Positions 1 to 12,500 of a DNA stretch of 64,000 nucleotides are shown piece by piece (positions within the stretch are counted from its first letter, which is position 1; the number at the start of each line of letters is the position of its first letter). The stretch lies in the NCBI RefSeq assembly GCF_964355755.1, contig NC_092680.1:17337001-17401000 (forward strand), given 5' to 3'. The notes below the pieces were generated by a model. It saw nothing but the letters and a program-made list of their open reading frames with translations. It had not been told where the DNA came from and made no database searches. The position numbers and the translations under genes are program-made. The DNA comes from Antedon mediterranea. Taxonomy: Eukaryota; Echinodermata; Crinoidea; Comatulida; Antedonidae.

Positions 1-531
1 TACTTTAACTTCATTTTTTTTATACCAAACAATTTTCCCCAATTTTCCTATCGTTCTAAACTGTGTTAACTCAACTTTTAAATACATCTACTGTTTTTAA
101 GAATTTTTTTCTGTAGTTTTACAGTAATTGAAACAGCATTTTCTTTCAGATTGTTTATTGCAAATCTTGTGCTAAAATAACCTCCCAAGAGGTTGTTTGT
201 CAAAGTTTAAAAGAAAGTCATAAAAAACTATGACAACTTTTACATACCACAATAAATACTGTACTGATACTAGCCAGTTCCTTTTACCAAGTTTAACTGT
301 AATACTTGAATTGGAAATGGGAAACAAAAATTGATTCTGGTTTTGACCGCTATTTTTTATTACGAACATTTTTGTAAAAAAAAGCGTTTTTTACACTATA
401 ATAATATCATAATACTGTAGTTTGAAATGTTTCGCATTATTTATTTGCTAATTTTATTTATTTTTTTTTTATCAGTATTCTTTCAATTTTTAAAATGACA
501 TTTAATGAAAACTGTACATTTGTTTAAACAG
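1..531. other. Intron or upstream DNA of LRRC49
   Basis: AT-rich sequence before the first recognisable LRRC49 exon. I see no exon, RNA gene or repeat of the families found elsewhere in the window. The first exon(s) of LRRC49 presumably lie to the left, because the exon at 532 has no start codon in its open frame. Confidence 0.5.
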
Positions 532-3500
532 ACACTAAAATCAGCCCTAAGTTTAATAGGGGCAAACATCTGCCCTTCTGGGGTTCCTTCTGGTGTTTCA
601 CGCAGTGTAAGTTACTGTTAGTGTTATCTTGATTCCGGTGTGCTATTCTTAACAACAGTGTTTCTGTATTAACATGTCTATAAATATTCTAATTATTATT
701 AATAATCAATACTTATTGTTGATTGATTTTCTTGTCTTTCATTATTTAATCGTTGGTCCCGTGTACATAGTGCACGTTACAGAACTTGGTCCACTATTCA
801 CAAAGAATAGGAGATAGTCTCCTGGTGTGTTGATCTGGGCTGGTAGGCGCTGCGCTACTGGCTGCTTAGATCCTTAAAGAGCCTAATCCAAATTTCCTCA
901 GTTTCCAGTTAAGCTTGAGGACGAATATAAAGTACCAAAAAAAATAAGCTTTGCGGCACAATTCGACTTTGAAAGGAACAAGGTGAAACATATAGTTTAA
1001 CACTACTGTACATCCAACCTCTTAAGCGTGGTTCCCACTAGCGACGCAACACAAGGACGTAACGCAACGCAAGTGAATTGGCCAATCACAAGCGATGTCT
1101 TATTTGCTTGTGATTGCTAACTGTCTATAACTTAGCTTGTCATTGGTTAAAACGCTTGCGTTGCGTTTACGTCCTTGCGTTACGTTCTAGTGGGAACCAA
1201 GCTTAATTCAGGGGAAATAATAGTTTTTAAAATTACATTCAACCTCTATTCAGGGAACACTTTCCTTTGAAAAGGGCCTGAGGAAATATATAGTTCCAGC
1301 TCCTATTAAAGGGCCACTTTGTTTGGTCACAATTGGTCCCATTAATAGGGGTTCTATTGTACTTTTATTTGACTGTTCTGCACTTATTTGATTGAAATGT
1401 CTGTGACTTAAATCCGCATTTAATAATTACATTCTGTTCTTACTCAATTTACTCTCTCTGTTTATTGATTTTAAACCCTTTTCCTCAAATTAACCTGAAT
1501 GAATTCCAACTTGATATCAAAATTGAAACATGATGACAGTGGATACTTTACAGCAAATACTTGACTACAGCCACAAGTAAACATTCAAATATTTCTTTTT
1601 TAAAGCTCTGTCTACACTATCAAACTTTATGTAGCAACAAAATGTGATGTGCCTATATATGGACATGATAATGTCATATTACGACCATATTTGGACACAT
1701 CACACTTTTTTTGTCAAAATAGTTTGATAATATAGAATGGAAAGTTGCACTTTTTGTTGATAACCATTCATGTGAAATTTGAGTGTCTGATTTCTGTTGG
1801 TTTACATTTTTGTAACATTTCTGCACATGACACAGTTGAAATGAGGTTGCAGTTGCACTTTTATTAATTGTTTTCTTTCAGATGTAAAATTGACAGCCCA
1901 AGCTAAATTAATTGAATGTTGCCGTAGACTCTAATCACCTAAACTAAAAAAGATACAATACATAAATAAATGTTTGCATTTTCCTTATATACTAAAATTA
2001 TAACATGTTAATGACAATTTTTTGTTTAATGATGACTATTACTTTTCTTGTCTTTTGAATGTATATTGTCCCTTACCATGCAATTCAGCAGATTTGCTGC
2101 CAATTGGTTTGTTTTTAATAAAGAATTAGAATTTTAAAAAAATAAATAAAAAATACAACTAGAATGAGAGGCATTGGTTTGATTCTTTCTGAAGTCCTAT
2201 ATTGATTTTATCGTGTAGGCAAGATTCTTTACTCTCATTGCCTCATCTTTTGGATGGGTGTAAATCTGCCCTGTGTACATAGCCTAAAGTGCATGCTGTA
2301 GAACTCTGTACACTTTTTGAAAAGAGTAGAATATTGCCTCATAGTGTTTTGATCAAGGCAGTCTGCCATAAGATGTCCTACAAATTCCAGTTTCCAGTAT
2401 AACTTGAGGATAATTATAATCACATTTATAACAACATAAATCACTTTGGAAGTGATCAAACTATTTTTAATTTCTTGAGCAATAGCATGATGAATCAATG
2501 AAATAATACATATTACTGTTTTTTTAATTCAATTTAGAATCCAGACTTCCGATTGGCAAGGGACTATAATAATTCATATCGTGGGTCGGAGTTCGGAGGT
2601 CATCTCCGACGCCAAAGTCACACATACGGAAGTATTGACAGTTTCTCGGACAAAAATCTAGTAACGGTTTATGGTGGTAAGGATTGCATGTTTGAATGTT
2701 ATTAAAATTGATGTAACAAAAATCGTCTATTTTGATTTCATCTAGTAGTATGTATGATATGAACTAGTTTGCATGAAATTTAACAATTAATATAATTCTA
2801 CTAACACTAACTGTATTAGAACTAATTCCTCAGCCGCATTGTAATTATTAACTTTAATCAGTAACAGAGAGCCCTAATAAGGGGTCAACTGCGAGACCCA
2901 ACAATATGTTTTTCTCTTTAACATGCGTCGGCCTGTGGGTTGCATTGTGATCCAATTAAATAATAGGTAGATTTCGTTTTGCAACAATCGACGCCCCAAC
3001 TAGGTCTATCGATATTTGGTTGGTTGTTGTGTGGACCTCGAATCTGTGTTAAGGTGCGGAGCAAGGTAACACATCTTCCTGCATACGCAGAGTGAATTAA
3101 CATGACATACTTTGATTGTCGGTCGTTGTAAAGCGAAAACACCCCAATTATTGGGAGTTAAGTATTTAAACACCCACAAATTATATAATATAATATGCTT
3201 TATGTATCATTAAAAAATAATATGCTTTTCAAAAAGAATAATATAACACTCTTCCCTCATAACACTTAACCTCATAACACTGTTGCTTAGGATCTGTAAA
3301 CTCACGAGGTACCCATCGTAACAGGCAAGTGCACCATACACCGACAGCCTATGCCACTCAACTGACGGATCTGGCAAACCCGTACTCTAATGCATCATCG
3401 CAAGAAGAAAACCCTTACGGTCAGTCAACGAGACAGGTACAGAGCGCCACCTTAGTCTCTAGGTCACAGAAATCCGTTCATAATACCCATGGTGAGATTA

Positions 3501-6500
3501 ACAGTTAGTAGTTATTTTTATTTCATTTCTGATATTTTGTTTTGAATATAATTGAACAATAGAAGGTTTGCAGGAATAATTGTGAGAATGAACAGAATAT
3601 TTTATTATTATATTTGAATTTTGATTTTCCCAGAGACCAAAGCACTGTACAAAAATAGATGAAAAGTTTACAATACAATTACAACAGCTAAAAATATATT
3701 AATGATCAATTACCCAGGCAATGATATAATTGACACATCTGCAAAAACATAATTATATATCTTTTATTGAATGAATGTTTGTTATTATTTATTTATACTG
3801 CGCGACCTCTTCAGTCAAAGTCTGGTCCAGAGAGCCCAGTTATGATCAATGGCTGTGTGTGAACTAGTACACTGGGGTAACTCCCTACTCGACTCGAAAC
3901 ATGTACTAGGTTCTTTAGTGCACATGAGCTAGAAGTGTACACTAGACCTACAGGTTATAGTCCTAATCCGAGAAGACTCGTTCTACCACCAGAACCATGG
4001 AGTGTGTGAGCCTCAAACCCTTGCTGATGTCATGGCTATTTGTGCAGATAGGTTTAAGACTCACTCATCTTTTATCGACGCATCTACTGAACACTCTTGT
4101 ATATACTGTATGCTTTTCTGTTAAAACAATGTTCTTTTTCTTTGATGGTTTGTCTTTTAACAGATAGCAGTAGCTCACCACTGCCATCAAACCATGTGAC
4201 ATCAGGTATCCAATCAACAACAAAATAATATTGATGTCATATAAATAGTACATCCTCTTGTGTTCTAATGTTTCGTTTACATTAATGATTCTTGTGTTCT
4301 GCCGCTGCTTATTAATACACCCCTGTGCTACTTTGATATGTAGGGGCGGTCAGAGGTGGGCAAGGTCTTACAGACTAATTTCTTTTACCGAAGACAATGA
4401 TGTTTATTTATTACCACTAGAAAGTTAATATTAGAAGTTCTAGATTGCGCAATGTGATGATGATCTTCAAACTAATCAGGGTCACATGATTATTCTTCCC
4501 TCATCCTGATGATTACCCTGTACATACTTTTACAAAAAGAGCAATCCGAAGAAACCATCATACAGTCATGTCAACTTTCCCAAGTAGTTGGAGTTGAGAG
4601 TTAGTTAGGCTATAGAGGTTTTGTAGAAATATTTGTATATCCTTCTGTTGATGTTCTCATGCAATAACACTTTTCTTTTATTCAAAAGCATTGTCATGAT
4701 GTCTGTATCATGGTAGAAAATCAAATGAATAATATGATATATATAGTGATTGTGCATGCTAAATTATATATTTACAGCCATTTGTTGTGCATGTTTCTAA
4801 AACTATATTATTAGTCTAACTTTATGTTGGAATCGCTGATATCATTACCAACAAAAATAATCCTAAAAATCAATGTTTATTCAATTATAATTATTATTGA
4901 CTACATCATCACCATTAAATAAGGGCATTTATAATAATATTATAGACAACATCCTCATCATCATCTTTTAATTTATTGTAATACTCATCATTATTATGAT
5001 CATTATTCTTTTCATCAGTAAATTATGATCATCATATCACTAACATTGTGTATTAAAATCATATTCATTTAAGTTACATCATGTTTTCTATAAAACTATT
5101 AAAAATATGAATACTTTATTATAACTAATTTGTTTGTATCATGTTAGTTGCTGACAAGGTGATCTTCTCCGAGAGCCCTTCATTACCAGGCGTTGCTATC
5201 GTCTACAGGCCACCAGAAGTTAGAGGCACCAACCCAGACAGATTAAACCTAGACAGGTAAGTTACAATTCCCTTTAAGCGTGGTTCCCACTAGAACGCAA
5301 CGCTACGTAACACAGCGATGTATCGACGCAAAGTGCTGTATTGTGTAGTCACAAGTGAGAACCGATGATGCACTAGTGCTGCAAAACATTGCTACGGGTT
5401 TGATTTCACGCAACAACGCAAGACAAAAGACACTGAGAGTGAGAGACATAGTACAGCGCGTACTCAAAAGTACGCGAGGTGAACAAATTCTATGGCAACT
5501 AACATTGACGCGCAACAAGCAGGTTTGATTTCACAAAGACGGGGCAACTACAATCATTGAAAGGGCATTTACTTATGTTGCGTCGCTAGTGGGAACCAAT
5601 TTAACAGAAGTGATTGAATTTAAGTTTGATATGTTGAGGTATACAAAGCTTTAAGAAAGCCTGCTATGGGCCTTGCCATGTACTGTACTGTACCATTCAT
5701 CTGGTTGACATTATACAGTAGAACCAGTTGACACCTTTGGGATCCAACCAAGAATATAGGGGTGTGTTGGGTGCTTTAAAATTGACTTTATGGTATATTT
5801 TGAGTATAATACAGTAATAATATGTATATTTAATGGGAAGGGGTCCCTTTAATTTGAGTGTACGCTGAATAGGAGTTGGGAAAGTGTCCCCTTAACACGT
5901 TCACTGCCACGGCGTATTTATACGTCAAAAATTGCGTGTCGCTACTTGCCAAGACGTAATACTACGTCAAAATCGTAGCACTTTTGTATTGTATGTAGAA
6001 TCGCTGGCAGTGGTGATTGGAACAGGAATTATCGCATGGCAGTTTATGAATGATGTACGTAAACGATAATCTAAAAATAAATGTCATATGTTTGTTTGTG
6101 TTTATTCCCTCATGCATTGAATATGGTTGATACGATGGCGCCCTCACACTCAATATAATCATCTCAAACATGTCATAAATTGCGCTAATAGTAAATAAAA
6201 ATAATAAAGGATGAAATGATTCAGTGTGGTTTACTGTTTTTATCTCTCGATGATAGGTTTGACCGATTTTAGCGCGGAAAATCCCCGACGTATATTTACG
6301 TTCCTGGCAAAGTCAATAAAATTGTTGGACCATTGCCAGTGACGTATTTATACGTCTCAACGGTTTTTCCCGCCATCGTATTTTGAATGACATCATGATA
6401 GTCTGTGACCAGATGTTACACTTTCAAACTGTAATTTAATATGTAAACGGGACTTGGCACTGGGACAGAAATTACGGAAAATGCCTTGGCAGTCAATGTG

Positions 6501-9500
6501 TTAATAGGGGTGTCCCAAAGAAGAGTTTACTCTACTGAACGTATGTGTTTTTCTTGCGTAATTATTGTTGAATTTTATTTGTACTTTGCAGGAGGCGGCT
6601 AACAGCATGCCCAATTCTAGAGGGCGAGGAAAATTTACGTCTTCTCAACTTTCAGCATAATTCCATCAGCATCATAGAGCGTGTCAGTAGCCTTCGGCGA
6701 CTCATCTTTCTTGATCTGTATGACAATAGAATTGAAGAGATATCTGGACTTGATGGTCTGAAGTCACTACGAGTTTTGATGCTTGGAAAGAATAGGTGAG
6801 AATGGACTGACTTATTTTAACCCGTGGGCATGCCTTAAAGTTTATTATGAAACTTGTTATGACTTCCATCCACACACTTACCTTGTTTATATTATCATTT
6901 GTATTGGAAGGTAAAAGTATTTATATTATCCTCAAACTGAGGAAATTCAGATTAGGCCCTACAGCAGCCAGCAGTGCAGTGCCTACCAGATCAGCACACA
7001 GGGAGACTATCTCCTACTCTTTGTGGAATAGTGTACCTAGTTCTTTAACGTGCACTATGTATACGTCCCATCCAAAGGATGGGCAATGAGAATAAAGCAT
7101 CTTGCCTAAGGATACAGTTAATATGGTACAGAGGCTCGAACCCATGCTTATCAAATATTAGTCCGATATTATCATTACACCATCACTCTCTGGTATACAG
7201 CACCCGCCGCGATTCCATACGGTTTCCCATCCAGAATGCAACCAGGCCCAACATTGCTTCGGTGATCTGACGAGAACCGGTGTTTCAATGCTGTATGGCC
7301 GTATATATATTTCTTAAGTCACTCATTGTATTTTGTATATACAGTGTACTTTGTGTGTGGTAAAACAATAAAAAAACAGTTTAGAACTGTTTTATTATCT
7401 CTACTTGACAGTAACCCTACAGTAGTTTTATTTCATTTTCTAGACTAATTGTAGTTCATGTACAGTATGCCAAATCCGTTTTTTACTGTATGTTCAACTG
7501 TCATATTCTTGAAATTCATAAACTATATTTCTTGTCTTTCAGAATAAAGAAAATAGAAAATCTAGATACACTACTAAAGCTGGATGTTCTTGACCTTCAT
7601 GGCAACCAGATTAAAGATGTGGAGAACCTTGGCCACTTAGAAGAACTAAGAGTTTTGAATCTTGCTGGAAATAACATCACAACAGTACAGAACCTTCTTG
7701 GGATGGATTCCTTAACAGAACTCAATTTGCGCAGAAATAAAATCACAATTGTTGTAAGTTTTATTATCACTACTGATTTTCTGTATAAATTAAAGTAACA
7801 TTCAACATGCTTGTGTGCCAATAATTGCATCAGTCATTTAAGTCAATTAAGCTCTGTCTACACTATCAAACTAGTTTGAGAAAAAAAAAATGTGATCTAC
7901 CCAAATATGGTAGTGATATGCCCAAATATGGTAGTGATATGACATCATAGTGAGTGAGTGGCCGAGCGGTTAAGACAGTGGAACCGTAATTACCTAGCCA
8001 TAACATCGGCAGGGGTTCGAGGCTCACTCACTCCATGGTTCTGGTGGTAGAACGAGTCTTCTCGGATAAGGACTATAAACCGTAGGTCCAATGTACACAT
8101 CTAGATCGTGTGCACTTTAAAGAACCTAGTACATCTTTCGAGATGAGTAGGGGGTTACCCCGGTGTATTAGTACATCACAGCCATTGATCACCAACTGGG
8201 CCCTATGGGAGACCAGTCATTGACTGAAGAGGTTACCCAGTATAAATATATATTTCAATCATCATGTACATATATGGGCACATCACATTTTTTTGTCACA
8301 TGAAGTTTGATAGAGTGTAGACAGAGCTTAAGTCAGATGTTTTGCCAAACTTCTCTGGTATTATAACTCACTAGGTAAAACCATATTTTATGTGCTGATG
8401 TCACAAATCGCTTTATGCTGACCAACAACACTAATTTGTATATAGGAAACACCTTTCTTATTTTTATTTTATTTATGTTGTATTTTCTTTTTATGTTTTA
8501 ATAAAAGGGTCATGCAAAAACAGAATTGTGAACTTCTTAAATGCAGGATCATTGCCATCAAGTAACGCTGTAATTGTAAAGTTATAAACGATGAATAAAT
8601 ACATTTGAATGAATGAATGAAATTCTATTACAATTTCCCGTTCGTAAAAATACCTAATATTATTATGTTATATGTTGAGTTGTTAAAGAGTTCTCTTCTA
8701 ATGTGTATGTTTTTTTTTATTTCAGGAGGATGTCGACAATTTACCCACACTTCAGAGGCTTTTTTTAAGCTTTAACTGTATTGCAAGGTTAGTATTATAT
8801 AGATTTAGCACATTTGTCTTCTAGACAGGAATTCATTTAATGTTCACTCTTATTGCGTTCACTCTTGTTATGTTCAGTCTTAATATGTTCACTCTTATTA
8901 TTTTCACTCTTTTGTTTACTCTTAATATGTTCACTCTTTTTATGTTCACTCTTATTATGTTCACTCTTGTTATGTTGAGTCTTTTTATGTTGAGTCTTTT
9001 TATTTTCACTCTTTTGTTTACTCTTAATATGTTCACTCTTTTTATGTTCACTCTTATTATGTTCACTCTTTTTATGTTCACTCTTTTCAGTATTTTTATG
9101 TTCACTCTTTTTATGTTCACTCTTATTATGTTCACTCTTTTTATGTTCACTCTTTTCAGTATTTTTATGTTCACTCTTTATGTTCACTCTTATTATGTTC
9201 AGAATTTTTATGTTTACTCTTATGTTCACTCTTATGTTCAGTTTTATTACTATAATTTATTGATTTATTTTTATACACAGTGTAAAGAATACTTTTTGAT
9301 TTTTCGTTTGATTTAGATTTATTAAAATTAAATTATTAATTTATTATTAAAACAAATTCATTTTTCCAACTTATTTTTCATGTATTATTTGCATATGTAT
9401 TTGTGTTATACTCTAAACCTATTTTTGTACAGTTTTGAGGACATCTCATGCCTTGGTGATAGTACATCACTTACTGAATTATCATTGGATGGCAACCCCT

Positions 9501-12500
9501 TGTCACATGATTCATACTATAAACAGACGATTCTACGGAATGTATTCCAGCTAAAACAACTAGATATGAAACGAATTACGGTATGTTGATCAATTTTCAA
9601 AATGTACACTTCTACTTTGCAATTATCACGTTGGTATAGTCCCTAGTCTAGATGTTGTATGAATGCCAGGCTAGTGATCTGGAGATTGTGGGTTTAAGCC
9701 CCACCCGGAAATCACTTATCATATACAGAGTACACAGTATTCCATCAGGCTAAGGCAAAACATTTAACGAATTATCTTTAAATTTAGCTACTTAAATACA
9801 GTAGTTTCTTTACACAAAGCTATTTTTTATTATCATTATTATTATCCCCATCATCTTTGTATCATTATGTGTATCTTTGTTATTCATTTTAAACCTAGTT
9901 GACTCTGAATAAAAGTTTGATACTTTAAACTATATTTTGTAGGATGAAGAGAAACGAATGGCCAGTGTATTAGCACGGAAGGAAGAAGAAAAGAAACGAG
10001 AGGTCAATAAGGTTGCCATTCTAAAGGTACATACATGTGGAAAAGTCTGTGTACACTATCAAACTTTATGTGATGTGCCCATATTTGGACACGCTGATGT
10101 CATATTACTACCACATTTGGGCACATCACACTTTTTTTGTCACTAGTTTGATAGCATGGACAGAGCTTAAGACTTCTGTCAAGATTTATTAAGTGGTTAT
10201 TGATACTAATCAACTGTATCCATGCTTTGTTTTTAGGAAAAAAGGAGAATCGCAATTAAGAATGCTGCACGCCAGTGGGAGATAACAAAAGGCATAGCGA
10301 TTGCTAAAACATCACGTCTACAACAATCCCTGTGTAGCAGTGGAGACAGTAGCCCGCAAGGTTCTCCAATAAAAAGTAGGCCAAGGTAAGGCACATACAG
10401 TGTACTAGAGTGAAATTACAATCCCACTGCTGATTAGATATGACAAGTTATTTTAGTCTGTCATGCTATCAACAATGTGGCTTTAATATTACAAACCTTT
10501 TTATAATAAACAGGTATTCCAACCATAAAACAAGGAGCAACAGGGTAGTGTGTTGTAGTATAGTAATTACTGATTCGGAAAGAGACGATATACATTAATC
10601 GTGCTTAAAAACGCACCAAAATTATAACTTAGTGTCTTTCTTTCTTTATCAATATTTTAGAGCATATGGCCTAACCCACTATTATTTTATAATTTGCAAT
10701 TAAATTTGCTGCTGGTTATATGAAGAAATAACAAAATAAATTTGTTTGGTAGCTCAGCAGAATCTCAAGACAAATCAATGGATTTAATACATCACAAGCC
10801 ACCAAGCAGACCAAGCAGGCCCTCTAGTGCCAAGATGTCTAGACCAAGTAGCGCTTCAAGACATTCTAGAGCTCCAACTCCTGATCTATTAGCCAAGTAA
10901 GATGTTCAATATTGTGAAAATAAGAGATTGCATGCTTCTAGCCTAACTGGATAAACCAACATTGGCTGTGCTACAACTTTGAAGAGATAAAACACCCCAC
11001 CCCCATTAGTTAATAGTAAAATCCATGATAGTATCTCTCTGTGAAGACAGGCAAAATTGACCCATATGGAAATAGCAAAGTAATTTAGAAGTCTTTGTTT
11101 GAGGCGGTACAAATATGTTTTTTTTTTTACAGCACTCCAGAAAATGACCTTTGTCATCTAGCAGAACTAGAGGGCGACACACTTCATCTGTACGGGCCTG
11201 GATCGTTGGATTCTTTAGAAAAGAACTGGGGAATCCAAGCAGCTGGCAGTGTCAACAATGTGTCTTTTATGTTTATAGAGTTTGATAAGATTGCAAGACA
11301 TCTACACAAACTTAGAATTAGATTTCCAAATGTTTCAGTAAGTTTAAATAATGTTAGACAAGCTTGGCTCCCACCAATCAAAGCAACTGATGCTTAGTTG
11401 TTACATTACTTACATTGTGCGTACAGTGCAGTGCGAACCAACCTTTAATTTCACTTCCCTTTTAGTGGAGTTGTGGCTTGGTGGTTATGATGTTTGGCTA
11501 CCGCTCCAAGGGTCTTGGGGTTCAAGTCCCATCAAGATTAAATTACAACTCCACTCCTAAAGACTTGTAATAAGACTTTGTTTATGTAGAGCATGTTGTG
11601 TATATGTTTGTCTTGTGAATCTCTGAAGGTCCCTAATGATCAGCAATTGCTGGATGGATCACCCTCATTAATTATAGTCAAAAAAAAGAAGAAAAAAACA
11701 AGGGGGATTGCATATTTTGATACACAAAAAAAGGACAATGGACTATAAATTAATCTCTTTCAGTAGATTACTATAACCAACTGTTATCTCTTTCAGAATG
11801 TCACCTTTAGCGAGTGTAATATATGTACACTACAGCAGCTGAATGCATTAACAAGTTTAAAACGACTTGAAAACATCTCAATATCCAAAGAAGGCAACCC
11901 AATAACCAGCTTCACTTTATGGAAGCTCTATCTACTTTATAGGTTATCACACTTCAACCTAAAGAAAATAAATGATGAAGAGGTATGCAGTAATATGGAC
12001 TATTCCATTTTTTTAGAGTGTGCATAAGGTTGTATAATAGTTGCTACTGCAGCAAAGTTATATTAGAATAATGGTATTTTTAGGTTATCCAGATATGTAC
12101 ACACATAACCAACATCACTTTGAATCTTACCTATAATAAAATGCAGATTTCTGTTTATTATTAAATATATATATATATCTATATTTTTTAGGTGACAATA
12201 GAATTAATATCAAAGGCAGGTAGATTTTTTTCGCCAATCAGTAAGCTGTCTGCATCTCAACTGCCTTCCTACAGGAGCCTAAGCCTACTTGGTGACGTAA
12301 CACGCAAGTACACTCAAGGCCTAACTGAGCTTGAGTTGAAAGCTAAAAAGGAGCTTGTAACAGAGCAGAAAGCCACTCCTGAACACCTTGCTAAGGCTGG
12401 TTTGCAGTACTTTTCAGAAGCAGCACTTGAGAATATGGAAAAGGTACAACATATGTATGATTTCATGTGTTCTTGCTAGATTCTAAGATATCTGAAAACA

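Noticed and set aside
7195-7303. 5S rRNA gene
   Set aside because: The match to 5S rRNA is clear but diverged, and it is fused to a SINE body found elsewhere in the window, so it is a SINE head.
7950-8030. tRNA gene (Ser/Leu-like)
   Set aside because: It has A and B boxes but is followed by the common SINE body and the tail that four other copies share. A tRNA-derived SINE explains it better.
8833-9316. ORFs of 113, 130 and 158 codons on both strands
   Set aside because: Low-complexity translations of the TTCACTCTT minisatellite within an LRRC49 intron.
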